64,000 nucleotides of DNA from Burkholderia sp. USMB20 (lineage in GTDB: Bacteria > Pseudomonadota > Gammaproteobacteria > Burkholderiales > Burkholderiaceae), in assembly GCF_000949135.2 (NCBI RefSeq), contig NZ_JTAN02000021.1:992001-1056000 (forward strand). Reading direction: 5' to 3'. How positions within the stretch are numbered: position 1 is the first letter of the stretch; each line of letters starts with the position of its first letter. The translations under genes and the position numbers were made by a program. The notes under the pieces are model-generated. The model worked only from the letters and a program-made list of their open reading frames with translations, was not told the origin of the DNA and made no database searches. This document shows, one piece after another, positions 1 to 9,405 of this stretch.

Positions 1-794
1 AAGCCGACGCAGCCCGCCATCATCGCGAAGCCGAGCACCGACACGAGCCGCGCGGCGTGCTGCGCATCGAACCCCGCGACGTCGCGCAGGTACGGGCCGA
101 CCCACAGCGACTGCATCGCATAGAACACGCCCTGCGTGACGATCGAGAACGACGAAATCTTCCAGAACGCACGGCTGCCCAGGATGTGCCACGTGCCCTT
201 GAACTGGCTGACGATCCCGCCCTGCTGACGCGGCCGCTCGGCTTCCGGCGCACCGAGGCCGATCGCGGCCGCGACGACGATCGTCAGCACCGCGAGGCCG
301 CCGCAGATCACGCGCCAGCTCGTCACGCCGAGCAGCCAGGTCAGCGGCGAGCCGACCGCGACGCCGCCGAGGCCGCCGACGGCCATCACGAGACCGTTGA
401 CGAGCGGCAGCCGGCCGACCGGAAAATGCTGCGCGAGCGCCTTGAACGCCGCGCCGAGACACACCGACACGCCGACGCCGATCAGGAGCCGGCCGACCAT
501 CATCGTGCCGAGGTCGTGCGCGATGCCGAACACGGCGGCGCCGGCTGCCGCGAACAGCAGCATCCCGGCCGCCACGCGGCGCGGGCCGAAATGGTCGAGC
601 AGCACGCCGGCCGGAATCTGCGCGCCGGCGAAGCCGAGGAAATAGAGACTGGTGAGCAGCCCGAGATCGGCGGCCGACAGCCCGAGCTCGTGCGTGACGA
701 ACGGCGCGAAGCCGAGATTGACGCCGCGGAACACGTACGACACGAAATATCCGATCGCAAACAGCGCGAGCACCCTCACCTGCACCGACGACAT
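1..794 (-). CDS. MFS transporter, C-terminus outside the window
   Basis: This is the N-terminal 264 or so residues of a major facilitator superfamily permease; the rest lies left of position 1. The protein begins MSSVQVRVLALFAIGYFVSY and shows alternating hydrophobic segments. The typical inter-helix 2/3 motif is present (GVLLDHFGPRRVA, about residues 61-73). A central charged loop with the sequence PEAERPRQQGG separates the two six-helix halves, followed by the start of the second half. The ATG at 794 is the first in-frame start after the hairpin at 850-881. The substrate cannot be told from the sequence; this subfamily includes sugar-phosphate and cyanate/nitrate-type exporters. Confidence 0.85.
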   Translation of the reverse strand, partial: MSSVQVRVLALFAIGYFVSYVFRGVNLGFAPFVTHELGLSAADLGLLTSLYFLGFAGAQIPAGVLLDHFGPRRVAAGMLLFAAAGAAVFGIAHDLGTMMVGRLLIGVGVSVCLGAAFKALAQHFPVGRLPLVNGLVMAVGGLGGVAVGSPLTWLLGVTSWRVICGGLAVLTIVVAAAIGLGAPEAERPRQQGGIVSQFKGTWHILGSRAFWKISSFSIVTQGVFYAMQSLWVGPYLRDVAGFDAQHAARLVSVLGFAMMAGCVG

Positions 795-849
795 CGCTTC
801 TCCTTGTGACTGCGCGCAGCGCGCAGCAACGGCCGCGCTACCGCGCACA

Positions 850-881
850 AACGAAAACGCCGTCACCTCGGTGACGGCGTT
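850..881 (-). terminator. Rho-independent terminator downstream of mltD
   Basis: A perfect 11-bp stem (856-866 with 871-881) with a 4-nt loop is followed, on the minus strand, by TTTTC. It lies about 75 bp after the mltD stop and before the next leftward gene, so it most likely ends the mltD transcript. Confidence 0.75.
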
Positions 882-953
882 GCTACGCGTTTCGTCGGAT
901 GATAACGCAATCGCGCGCCCCGGTCGGGCCGCCGCGCCGCGATCGCGGCCGCG

Positions 954-2522
954 TTACTTCTTGCCCTTGTGCGCAGCGGCCTTCGGTGCAGCCTTCGCGG
1001 GCGCGGCCTTGGCCACGCGGGCCGCCGGCTTCGCGGCACCGTGCTTCGCGCCGCGCGACTTGCCGCCGACCGACAGGCTCGCGCGCTCGATATGCGCGCC
1101 GGCGGTCGACGTCGCGATCCGCTCCGGCCCCGGCTCGGCCGGCACCGCGCGGCCGACCGGCACGTGCAGCACGAGCGCCTGGCCCGGCATCGCGAGATCG
1201 CGATGCGTGCGGTTCCATGCCTTCAGCTGCGCGACCGACACGCCGTAGCGGCCGGCGATCGCCGCCATCGACTGCTTGCGGCGCACGCGGATCAGCATCT
1301 TGCGCGTGTCGGGCACGTCGGGCTCCATCGCGAGCACACCGTTTTCCGCGACGTCCGCGCTGATGTCCTCGTCGTCGTCATCGCCGCGCGGCACGACGAT
1401 CGTCGAGCCCGGCTTCAGGCGCATGCCGGCCGGAATCTTGTTGACCGACATCAGCGTGTCGGCGTCCACGCCGATCTTCTCGGCGATCGCGGCCGGGCGC
1501 GCGCGCTCGCTGACCGTATAGGTGGTCCACGTCGACAACTGGCCGTTGTAGGCCTTCAGGTTCTTCTCGAACGCCGCCGCGTTGTCGAACGGCAGCAGGA
1601 TCTGCGGCTCGGTCGCGCCGAGGATCACCGGCTTCGCGAACGACGGGTTCAGCGAGCGGAACTCGTCGAGCGACAGGTTCGCGAGCTTCGCGGCCACCGC
1701 CACGTCGATGTCGCGCGCCGTCGTGACCGTCACGAAATACGGGTGGTTGGGGATCTCCGGCAGCGTCAGGCCGAACTGCTGCGGATTCGCGATGATGTTC
1801 TTCACCGCCTGCAGCTTCGGCACGTAGTTGCGCGTCTCGTTCGGCATCCGCAGGCTCTGGTAATCGGTCGGCAGGCCGGCCGCCTGGTTGCGCGCGATCG
1901 CACGCTGCACGTTGCCTTCGCCCCAGTTGTACGCGGCCAGTGCGAGGTACCAGTCGCCGAACATGTCATGCAGGCGCGACAGGTAGTCGAGCGCGGCGCT
2001 CGTCGACGCGAGCACGTCGCGACGCTCGTCCTGCCACATGTTGCGCTTCAGGTTGTACGTGCGGCCCGTGCCCGGCATGAACTGCCACATGCCGGCCGCC
2101 TTCGCGACCGACAGCGCCTGCGGGTTGAACGCGGATTCGATGAACGGCAGCAGCGCGAGCTCGGTCGGCATGTGGCGCGCCTCGAGCTCCTCGACGATGT
2201 GATAGAGGTACTTCTGCGAGCGCTCGGTCATGCGCTGCACGTAATCGGGACGCTGCGTGTACCAGGTCGTCTGCATGTCGACGAGGTCGCTCTGCAGGTC
2301 GGGCATCTGGAAGCCGCGGCGAATGCGGCCCCAGAGATCGGGGTCGGCACTGGTCAGGTCGCCGACGGATTGCTTGTCGACGTCGACAGTTTCTTTGGCG
2401 GTGGCTGATTTACGGAGGTAGTTGGACGTCGCCTGCGAATCGGCGGCGTTGTTGGCGACAGGGGCCTGGCTCGCGCAAGCGGCGAGCAGCAGGACCACCA
2501 TCGCACTCAATATAAGTCGCAT
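954..2522 (-). CDS. mltD: Membrane-bound lytic murein transglycosylase D
   Basis: This 522-residue lipoprotein cleaves peptidoglycan glycan strands with formation of 1,6-anhydromuramic acid, at the outer membrane. A lipoprotein signal ends in LLAAC (Cys16). The SLT catalytic domain lies at about residues 110-230, with the Glu in PFIESAF and the following GMWQFMPGTGR block. Two LysM peptidoglycan-binding modules follow, at about 335-380 and 405-450. The C-terminal 60 residues are an Ala/Lys-rich basic tail, common in Burkholderia MltD but not conserved elsewhere. It is a single gene, not obviously in an operon. Confidence 0.95.
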   Translation of the reverse strand: MRLILSAMVVLLLAACASQAPVANNAADSQATSNYLRKSATAKETVDVDKQSVGDLTSADPDLWGRIRRGFQMPDLQSDLVDMQTTWYTQRPDYVQRMTERSQKYLYHIVEELEARHMPTELALLPFIESAFNPQALSVAKAAGMWQFMPGTGRTYNLKRNMWQDERRDVLASTSAALDYLSRLHDMFGDWYLALAAYNWGEGNVQRAIARNQAAGLPTDYQSLRMPNETRNYVPKLQAVKNIIANPQQFGLTLPEIPNHPYFVTVTTARDIDVAVAAKLANLSLDEFRSLNPSFAKPVILGATEPQILLPFDNAAAFEKNLKAYNGQLSTWTTYTVSERARPAAIAEKIGVDADTLMSVNKIPAGMRLKPGSTIVVPRGDDDDEDISADVAENGVLAMEPDVPDTRKMLIRVRRKQSMAAIAGRYGVSVAQLKAWNRTHRDLAMPGQALVLHVPVGRAVPAEPGPERIATSTAGAHIERASLSVGGKSRGAKHGAAKPAARVAKAAPAKAAPKAAAHKGKK

Positions 2523-2673
2523 GAAAATCTCGGCTTCCGACGGCTGGAAATTGCTGGCGATACTACGGAAGTGCGTGCTTCACGTCAATAAAAACACCGA
2601 AAACTCAGCGAAATCCTACATTTGCAGCAATTTTTACAGACACCACCTGAGGTTTGGAGTCCTCCCGAAATCG

Positions 2674-3480
2674 TCATCTGAACCGGTTTTTCCACTCGCG
2701 CATCAGCGTGAATGCCGCCAGACGATCCGGCACCGTTTCGTGCAGCTCGGCCTCGAGCGTCGCATGGATGGCCGCGCTGTCCGCCCGCATGAACGGGTTG
2801 ACGGCACGTTCGTGCGCGATCGTCGTGGGCAGCGTCGGCACGCCGCGCGCGCGCAGCGCCTGCGCATCGTCGCGCCAGGCGGCGAGCGCCGCGTTGCCCG
2901 GTTCGCACGCGAGCGCGAAGCGGATGTTCGACAGCGTGTATTCGTGTGCGCAATGCACGCGCGTGTCGCCGGGCAGCGCCGCGAGCGCGTCGAGCGACGC
3001 GAGCATCTGCGCGGGCGTGCCTTCGAACAGCCGGCCGCAACCGCATGAGAACAGTGTATCTCCGCAGAACACGTGAGGCGTGGCCGCGCCCTGCCCGGCC
3101 GCCTGGAAATACGCGATGTGGCCGCGCGTGTGACCCGGCACGTCGAGCACGTCGAACGCAAGCGCCGGTGCGCCGAGCGTCACGCGATCGCCGCCCGCGA
3201 GCGGGCGCGTGACCACGTCGATCGATTCTTCCGCCGGGCCATAAACGACCAGCGGCACATCGTCCGGTTGGCCATCGCGCAGCGCCGCGACACCGCCGAC
3301 GTGGTCGGCGTGATGGTGCGTGAGTAAAATAGCGGTCAAGCGCCAGCCGCGTTCGGCAAGAACACGGCGTACCGGCGCGGCTTCACCCGGATCGACGGCG
3401 ATCGCATCGCGGCCGTCCGAGACGAGCCAGATATAGTTGTCTTCGAATGCCGGCACCGGCACATATTCCAGCTCGTTCAT
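2674..3480 (-). CDS. gloB: Hydroxyacylglutathione hydrolase (glyoxalase II)
   Basis: This 268-residue cytoplasmic enzyme hydrolyses S-D-lactoylglutathione to D-lactate and glutathione, the second step of methylglyoxal detoxification. It is a metallo-beta-lactamase-fold protein with the binuclear metal motif THHHADH at residues 54-60 and later metal ligands in VPGHTRGHI and FCGDTLF. The C-terminal HxxHEYT region ([12 protein letters not shown]) is diagnostic of glyoxalase II. The reading frame is open far upstream, but the ATG at 3480 gives the family N-terminus ([18 protein letters not shown]). It is divergent from the methyltransferase at 3499, with only 18 bp between the two start codons. 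Confidence 0.95.
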   Translation of the reverse strand: MNELEYVPVPAFEDNYIWLVSDGRDAIAVDPGEAAPVRRVLAERGWRLTAILLTHHHADHVGGVAALRDGQPDDVPLVVYGPAEESIDVVTRPLAGGDRVTLGAPALAFDVLDVPGHTRGHIAYFQAAGQGAATPHVFCGDTLFSCGCGRLFEGTPAQMLASLDALAALPGDTRVHCAHEYTLSNIRFALACEPGNAALAAWRDDAQALRARGVPTLPTTIAHERAVNPFMRADSAAIHATLEAELHETVPDRLAAFTLMREWKNRFR

Positions 3481-3498
3481 GGGCACGCAATCATCGTT

Positions 3499-4311
3499 AT
3501 GTCCGATCGTCAAATTATAGACTGGCCCGCCTGGACCGACTCGCCACCCGGCCGCTACGTGCTGGACTGGGAGCAGGCGCAGCTCGACCGGATCGTGTCC
3601 GACGTCTTCGGGTTTCACGCGCTGCAGCTCGGCCTGCCGCAGCTCGACGCGCTGCGCGAGAACCGCATGCCGTATCGCGGCCTCGTGCTCGACCCGGCGA
3701 GCGGCGCGAGCGCGCCCTACCAGTATCCGTGGGCGCGCGAGGCGCATGCGCCCGAGCATGCGCCGGCCGATCGCAGCACGACCTGGTGCGACCTGCTCGA
3801 CCTGCCGTTCGAGTCGCAGAGCGTCGACCTGATCGTGATGCCGCATACGCTCGAATTCACGTCCGACCCGCACCGCCTGCTGCGCGAGGCCGAACGCGTG
3901 CTGATGCCGGAAGGCCAGCTCGTGATCACCGGCTTCAATTCGCTGAGCCTGTGGGGCATGCGGCAGTCGTTCGGGCGCATGGCCAACCGCCCGTTCGTGC
4001 CGGCCGCACGCGACCAGATCGCGTTCATCCGGCTCAAGGACTGGATCAAGCTGCTCGGCTTCGATCTCGAGCGCGGCCGCTTCGGCTGCTACCGGCCGCC
4101 GCTCGTCACCGACAAATGGCTTGCCCGCTACGGCTTCATGGAAGCCGCCGGCGACCGCTGGTGGCCGATCTTCGGCGCCGTCTACATGGTCACCGCCGTC
4201 AAGCGCGTGCGCGGCATGCGTCTCGTCGGCCCGATCAAGATGAAGAAGCCCGTGCTCGCGCCGGGCCTGACGCCGGCGGCCACCCCGACCACCCATCAAG
4301 AACACTCATGA
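3499..4311 (+). CDS. SAM-dependent class I methyltransferase
   Basis: The 270-residue protein has the second half of a class I methyltransferase fold: [12 protein letters not shown] (motif II region) and the [13 protein letters not shown] segment typical of Methyltransf_11 proteins. The glycine-rich motif I is weak ([11 protein letters not shown]), so the SAM site is diverged. It sits directly upstream of rnhA and overlaps it by ATGA, an arrangement common in beta-proteobacteria, so the two are probably co-translated. The substrate is unknown. Confidence 0.85.
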   Translation: MSDRQIIDWPAWTDSPPGRYVLDWEQAQLDRIVSDVFGFHALQLGLPQLDALRENRMPYRGLVLDPASGASAPYQYPWAREAHAPEHAPADRSTTWCDLLDLPFESQSVDLIVMPHTLEFTSDPHRLLREAERVLMPEGQLVITGFNSLSLWGMRQSFGRMANRPFVPAARDQIAFIRLKDWIKLLGFDLERGRFGCYRPPLVTDKWLARYGFMEAAGDRWWPIFGAVYMVTAVKRVRGMRLVGPIKMKKPVLAPGLTPAATPTTHQEHS

Positions 4312-4751
4312 CCACCGACACCATCGACATCTATACCGACGGCGCCTGCAAGGGCAACCCCGGCCCCGGCGGCTGGGGCGCACTGCTGCGCTACGGCGAC
4401 CGCGAAAAGGAGCTGTTCGGCGGCGAGCCGAACACGACCAACAACCGCATGGAGCTGATGGGCGTGATCGCCGCGCTCGAGGCGCTGAAGCGGCCGTGCC
4501 GCGTGATCGTCCATACCGACTCGCAGTACGTGCAGAAAGGCATCAGCGAGTGGATCCACGGCTGGAAGAAGAAGGGCTGGGTCACCGCGGCGAAAACCCC
4601 GGTGAAGAACGCCGACCTGTGGAAGCGGCTCGACGCGCTCGTCGCGCAGCACGAGGTCGAGTGGCGCTGGGTGAAGGGCCATGCGGGCCATCCCGAAAAC
4701 GAACGCGCGGACGCGCTCGCGAACCGCGGCGTCGCATCGCTCGCGGCCTGA
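4308..4751 (+). CDS. rnhA: Ribonuclease HI
   Basis: This 147-residue endonuclease degrades the RNA strand of RNA/DNA hybrids. The catalytic acidic residues are visible as D11 ([14 protein letters not shown]), E49 (NNRMELM) and D71 (HTDSQYV), with the final Asp in the C-terminal ENERADALA. The basic protrusion [10 protein letters not shown] is the substrate-binding handle of bacterial RNase HI. Its start codon overlaps the methyltransferase stop (ATGA), and dnaQ follows 50 bp downstream on the same strand. Confidence 0.97.
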   Translation: MTTDTIDIYTDGACKGNPGPGGWGALLRYGDREKELFGGEPNTTNNRMELMGVIAALEALKRPCRVIVHTDSQYVQKGISEWIHGWKKKGWVTAAKTPVKNADLWKRLDALVAQHEVEWRWVKGHAGHPENERADALANRGVASLAA

Positions 4752-4801
4752 ATCGCAGCCTGAACGCAGGCCGCCCTACCGTCTTTCCCGATTTATCCGA
4801 C

Positions 4802-5536
4802 ATGCGCCAGATCATTCTCGATACCGAAACCACCGGCCTGAACCCCCGCACGGGCGACCGCCTGATCGAAATCGGCTGCGTCGAGCTGCTGAACCGGCGG
4901 CTCACCGGCAACAACCTGCACATCTACGTGAACCCCGAGCGCGACAGCGATCCGGGCGCGCTGGCCGTGCACGGCCTCACGACCGAATTCTTGAGCGACA
5001 AGCCGAAGTTCGCGGAAGTCGTCGACCAGATCCGCGACTTCGTGAAGGACGCCGAGCTGATCATCCATAACGCGCCGTTCGACCTCGGGTTCCTCGACGC
5101 CGAATTCGCGCGGCTCGACCTGCCGCCGTTCACCGAGCATTGCGGCGGCGTGATCGACACGCTGGTGCAGGCCAAGCAGATGTTCCCCGGCAAGCGCAAT
5201 TCGCTCGACGCACTGTGCGACCGGTTCGGCATCAGCAACGCGCACCGTACGCTGCACGGCGCACTGCTCGACTCGGAGCTGCTCGCCGAGGTCTATCTCG
5301 CAATGACGCGCGGCCAGGACAGCCTCGTGATCGACATGCTCGACGACGCAGGCGCCGACGGCGGCGCGGCGAACGGCCAGCGCGTGGCGCTCGCGTCGCT
5401 CGACCTGCCGGTGCTCGCGGCGAGCGACGACGAACTGGCCGCGCATCAGACCCAGCTCGACGAACTCGACAAGTCGGTCAAGGGCGCCTGCGTATGGCGC
5501 AAGTCCGCCGACGCGGACGCCGCCGAAGCCGCCTGA
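4802..5536 (+). CDS. dnaQ: DNA polymerase III epsilon subunit, proofreading 3'-5' exonuclease
   Basis: This 244-residue exonuclease is the proofreading subunit of the replicative polymerase core. The DEDDh motifs are present: D7 and E9 in DTETTG, the Asp in IIHNAPFDLGFL, and the His/Asp pair in HRTLHGALLDSELLAEVYL. The C-terminal 60 residues are the linker that binds the alpha subunit. The rnhA-dnaQ neighbourhood is widely conserved in proteobacteria. Confidence 0.96.
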   Translation: MRQIILDTETTGLNPRTGDRLIEIGCVELLNRRLTGNNLHIYVNPERDSDPGALAVHGLTTEFLSDKPKFAEVVDQIRDFVKDAELIIHNAPFDLGFLDAEFARLDLPPFTEHCGGVIDTLVQAKQMFPGKRNSLDALCDRFGISNAHRTLHGALLDSELLAEVYLAMTRGQDSLVIDMLDDAGADGGAANGQRVALASLDLPVLAASDDELAAHQTQLDELDKSVKGACVWRKSADADAAEAA

Positions 5537-5576
5537 CGCGGCGTCTCACGAGCCGAAGCCGTGCCTGCAGCCGTGC

Positions 5577-5972
<396 letters not shown>

Positions 5973-6027
5973 TCATACCGGAGCCGACCCCGCCGGAACC
6001 GCCGCCGGACGGGGGATTCCCGGCAAT

Positions 6028-6057
6028 TTGCACGATCGTCTGCCATCGTGCTATCAT
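6028..6057 (+). promoter_or_regulatory. Candidate sigma-70 promoter for the MHS transporter
   Basis: TTGCAC at 6028-6033 and TATCAT at 6052-6057 are separated by 18 bp, so a transcript would begin near 6064 and carry a leader of about 385 nt before the ATG at 6451. The rest of the 5910-6450 intergenic region contains no convincing gene. It holds a perfect 10-bp palindrome TAAGCGCTTA at 6349-6358, which could be a regulator site. Confidence 0.5.
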
Positions 6058-6450
6058 GTCGCCTGTTTCAACATTCAATCTCTGTCTATTCGATTTCGCA
6101 AGAAGTCCGTCCGCGCATTGCGGGCCGGTGCTTCGACCGAAATTGCATCCACAGGAAAGCCCGCCCGACAGGCCCGCTTTTCTCGTTTCGTTGCCCCTCC
6201 GGGGCGCTTGCCGGAACGCCGGACTCCGTCCGCGCCGGCATCTGCCGCTCGCATCACGCGGCCCATTCTTCATGAGCGCACCGTCGCGACGGCCCATCGG
6301 GCCCGCGTCGAAGCAGTCCCTTACGGCCCTTTACCGCCTCATGTGCAGTAAGCGCTTAAATGGCCTGCCCCGACGCGCAGCACACGACATCGCGCTCGCC
6401 GGCAAACCGTGTCGGACGGCCCGCCCGTTCCGGCGCAGTCAAAGGAGTAC

Positions 6451-7935
6451 ATGACCTTGACCGCAACACACGTCAGCCCGACCGCTGCTTCTTCCTCCAC
6501 GTCGTCCGGCGAGGCTCCGCTCGCCGCGGACGACATTACCGTCGTCGACCAGAGCCTGCTCAAGCGCGCCGTCAGCGCGATGGCCATCGGCAATGCGATG
6601 GAATGGTTCGACTTCGGCGTCTACAGCTATATCGCCGTCACGCTCGGCAAGGTGTTCTTCCCGTCCAGCAGCCCGTCCGCGCAGTTGCTCGCGACCTTCG
6701 GCACGTTCGCGGCCGCGTTCCTCGTGCGCCCGCTCGGCGGCATGGTGTTCGGCCCGCTCGGCGATCGCATCGGCCGCCAGCGCGTGCTCGCCGCCACCAT
6801 GATCATGATGGCCGTCGGCACCTTCGCGATCGGCCTGATCCCCAGCTACGCGTCGATCGGCATCATGGCGCCCGTGCTGCTGCTCGTCGCCCGCCTCGTG
6901 CAGGGCTTCTCGACCGGCGGCGAATACGGCGGCGCCGCCACCTTCATCGCCGAGTTCTCGACCGACAAGCGCCGCGGTTTCATGGGCAGCTTCCTCGAGT
7001 TCGGCACGCTGATCGGCTATGTGATGGGCGCCGGCGTGGTCGCGCTGCTCACCGCGTCGCTGTCGCAGGAAGCGCTGCTGTCGTGGGGCTGGCGCGTGCC
7101 GTTCCTGATCGCGGGCCCGCTCGGCCTGATCGGCCTGTACATCCGGATGAAGCTCGAGGAAACGCCGGCGTTCAAGCGCCAGGCCGAGGAGCGGGAAGCG
7201 CAGGACAAGGCCGTGCCGAAGGCGCGCTTCCGCGAGACGCTGATGCGCAACTGGCGCGCGCTGCTGCTCTGCGTCGGCCTCGTGCTGATCTTCAACGTGA
7301 CCGACTACATGGTGCTGTCGTACCTGCCGAGCTTCATGTCGTCGACGCTGCACTTCGACGAGTCGCACAGCCTCGTGCTGGTGCTGATCGTGATGGTGCT
7401 GATGATGCCGCTGACGCTCGCCGCCGGCCGCCTGTCGGACAAGGTCGGCCGCAAGCCCGTGATGCTGGCCGGCTGCGTCGGCCTGCTCGCGCTGTCGATC
7501 CCGTCGATGATGCTGATTCATGCGGGCACCACCGCGTCGGTGTTCGGCGGCCTCCTGATCCTCGGCGTGCTGCTGTCGTGCTTCACCGGTGTGATGCCGT
7601 CGGCGCTGCCGGCGCTGTTCCCGACCGAGATCCGCTACGGCGCGCTCGCGATCGGCTTCAACGTGTCGGTGTCGCTGTTCGGCGGCACGACGCCGCTCGT
7701 CACCGCGTGGCTCGTCGACGTGACCCACAACCTGATGATGCCCGCGTACTACATGATGGGCGCGGCCGTGATCGGCATCGTGTCGGTCGTCGCACTCGCC
7801 GAAACCGCACGCCAGCCGCTCAAGGGCTCGCCGCCGGCCGTCGCGTCGCGCCGCGAGGCACACCAGCTGGCGCGCCAGCTGCGCGAGGAAGAGGACACGG
7901 AAATCTACGGCGTCGTGTCGACCGCACGCGCCTGA
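6451..7935 (+). CDS. MFS transporter, metabolite:H+ symporter (ProP-like) family
   Basis: A 494-residue, 12-helix permease of the MHS family. The family signature GNAMEWFDFGVYSYIA follows a 45-residue cytoplasmic N-terminus, and the loop 2-3 motif GPLGDRIGRQRVLA is present. The helix 4-5 block GFSTGGEYGGAATFIAEF is typical of proline/betaine and dicarboxylate symporters. The ATG at 6451 is chosen because of the AAAGGAG ribosome-binding site at 6441; in-frame codons run further upstream. ProP-like osmoprotectant uptake is likely but not certain, because citrate and alpha-ketoglutarate permeases share these motifs. Confidence 0.88.
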   Translation: MTLTATHVSPTAASSSTSSGEAPLAADDITVVDQSLLKRAVSAMAIGNAMEWFDFGVYSYIAVTLGKVFFPSSSPSAQLLATFGTFAAAFLVRPLGGMVFGPLGDRIGRQRVLAATMIMMAVGTFAIGLIPSYASIGIMAPVLLLVARLVQGFSTGGEYGGAATFIAEFSTDKRRGFMGSFLEFGTLIGYVMGAGVVALLTASLSQEALLSWGWRVPFLIAGPLGLIGLYIRMKLEETPAFKRQAEEREAQDKAVPKARFRETLMRNWRALLLCVGLVLIFNVTDYMVLSYLPSFMSSTLHFDESHSLVLVLIVMVLMMPLTLAAGRLSDKVGRKPVMLAGCVGLLALSIPSMMLIHAGTTASVFGGLLILGVLLSCFTGVMPSALPALFPTEIRYGALAIGFNVSVSLFGGTTPLVTAWLVDVTHNLMMPAYYMMGAAVIGIVSVVALAETARQPLKGSPPAVASRREAHQLARQLREEEDTEIYGVVSTARA

Positions 7936-7954
7936 GCGTCGCCCGCTCGCCCAT

Positions 7955-7981
7955 GAAAAAGCCCCGGCCGAAGCCGGGGCT
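7955..7981 (-). terminator. Terminator of the small gene at 8053-8271
   Basis: AGCCCCGGC and GCCGGGGCT (7960-7968 and 7973-7981) form a 9-bp stem with a CGAA/TTCG tetraloop. On the minus strand it is followed by TTTTTC. Confidence 0.7.
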
Positions 7982-7997
7982 CGATCGAACCCGATCC

Positions 7998-8030
7998 GCC
8001 CGACCGGCTTGCGCCGGCCGGGCGTTTTTT
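7998..8030 (+). terminator. Terminator of the MHS transporter
   Basis: GCCCG-CCGGC pairs with GCCGG-CCGGGC around a short loop and is followed by GTTTTTT at 8024-8030 on the plus strand. It lies 60 bp after the transporter stop codon. Confidence 0.75.
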
Positions 8031-8052
8031 CATCCGTAGACGTGACGCGGGT

Positions 8053-8271
8053 TCATGCGTGCGCTTCGCAGTGGCGGCAGAAGATCAGCGCACGCGAACG
8101 CGACACGGCTGCCTGCGCGCCGCGCGCGGCGACGATCAGGCCGACCTGGCCGAGATTGAAGTCGCGCTCGACCATCAGTTGCGTCAGCGCGGCAAGCGGC
8201 AACACGACGGAGGGGTGGTACAGACTCGATTCGATCAGCGCTCTCATCATCGGCTCCATCAGGCAATGCAT
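8053..8271 (-). CDS. Small hypothetical protein
   Basis: A 72-residue protein, not recognised. Codon use is strongly GC3-biased like that of its neighbours, which supports real coding. The sequence is predicted soluble, with a short central block (VVLPLAALTQLMVERDFNLG) and a C-terminal CRHC pair of cysteines that could bind metal or form a disulfide. The start is uncertain: ATG at 8271, or the downstream double ATG (MMRALIES) preceded by GATGGAG. It has its own terminator at 7955-7981. Confidence 0.6.
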   Translation of the reverse strand: MHCLMEPMMRALIESSLYHPSVVLPLAALTQLMVERDFNLGQVGLIVAARGAQAAVSRSRALIFCRHCEAHA

Positions 8272-8593
8272 ATTCGATGGAGTGGATTCTAGGGACGGCC
8301 CGCATCCGGATAAACAGCGCGAATGCGAAGTCACTTGTCAGCGGCGGAGAACAATCGGCTCGTCCTTGCCGGACGGGGCCGGGCGGGCAGCGCACGAGCG
8401 CGCGGGCGCATAAAACGCAGCGGCGCGACGTGGTTTTCAGCACGCCGCGCCGAACAATAACGCGCGGTCGGACGCGCCGCGGACTGCGGTTGAGTCGATA
8501 CGCGCCGAATGCCGGCCCGGTTCCAACGCGGCGGGGCCAGACGCGCCGCCCTCGCCCGCCGTCGTTTCGGTGCCGCCCGGATCGACGCCGGGT
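8272..8593. other. Intergenic region, nothing recognised
   Basis: These 322 bp between the small gene and the glutathione S-transferase contain no frame with convincing codon use, no strong hairpin and no repeat. It should hold the promoter of the small leftward gene. Confidence 0.5.
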
Positions 8594-9223
8594 TCAGGCG
8601 AGCGGAGTCTCGACAAACGCCGGCAGCGCTTCCGCACGCGCCGAATGCGCGGCCAGCGCCGGATACCGGGCCGGATCGATCCGCGCGAGCGCCGGATAAT
8701 CGGCGGCCATGAACTGCGTGAAGCGCCACGCAACGGCGACGGTCACGTCGGACTGCAGCAGCCGTGCGCCGCCGAACCAGCCGTTCGCGGCCGCGACGAG
8801 CGGCTCGAGTTCGCCGTACGCGGCTTCGAGCTGGCTCAGCACGCGCTCGAGCCACGGCGCGTGCTGTTTGTCGGTCGGCCGCAAAGCGTGCTCGTACACC
8901 ACCTGCACCGTCTTCTCGGCCGCCGCCAGCGCGAGGCCGACCGGCACCAGCGTGCGCAGCCGCGCGTCGGCGGCGTCGGGCAACAGGCGCCGCTCCGGCG
9001 CGACGCGATGGTCGAGGTAGTCGACGATCAGCGACGAATCGAGCAGCGTCGCACCGTCGTCGGTCACGAGCGTCGGCGCCTTCACGACCGGGCTGAACGA
9101 CCGGAACCGGTCGAACTGACGAAACACCGAGACCGACTCGTGTTCGAACGGCAGGTCGAGCAGCTTCGCCGATATGGCGACACGCCGCACGAACGGGGAA
9201 TCCAGCATGCCGATCAGCTTCAT
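8594..9223 (-). CDS. Glutathione S-transferase family protein
   Basis: A 209-residue protein with the thioredoxin-like N-terminal domain (MKLIGMLDSPFVRRVAISAK; the Ser in SPFVRR is the likely glutathione-activating residue). VKAPTLVTDDGATLLDSSLI carries the cis-Pro and the DS pair that contacts the gamma-glutamyl group. An all-helical C-terminal domain follows. The closest general type is the YibF-like GST. The physiological substrate is unknown. It is divergent from phaZ. Confidence 0.9.
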   Translation of the reverse strand: MKLIGMLDSPFVRRVAISAKLLDLPFEHESVSVFRQFDRFRSFSPVVKAPTLVTDDGATLLDSSLIVDYLDHRVAPERRLLPDAADARLRTLVPVGLALAAAEKTVQVVYEHALRPTDKQHAPWLERVLSQLEAAYGELEPLVAAANGWFGGARLLQSDVTVAVAWRFTQFMAADYPALARIDPARYPALAAHSARAEALPAFVETPLA

Positions 9224-9405
9224 CGCAAACGCTCCGCTTGAGGGAATGGGACCGACGACTGTAGCAGCGCCGTGCGCCGGTGCCTAGCGCGATGCCGCCG
9301 AAACGCGCGGCGAAATCCGCGTCGTCCGGTCACGTTTCCGACACCCGCTGCGCGCCCGGAGTGACCATAATGCAGATTCACCCCCCTTCCGCCTCGAGGT
9401 TCGCC

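Noticed and set aside
899-2522. Long open frames opposite mltD and many other genes
   Set aside because: In GC-rich DNA the opposite strand of real genes is often open; these translations are rich in Arg/His/Asp-Glu and have no domain.
2946-3447. Upstream extension of gloB towards 4305 and of rnhA towards 3447
   Set aside because: The extensions overlap neighbouring genes in other frames and lack family similarity; internal ATGs give the correct starts.
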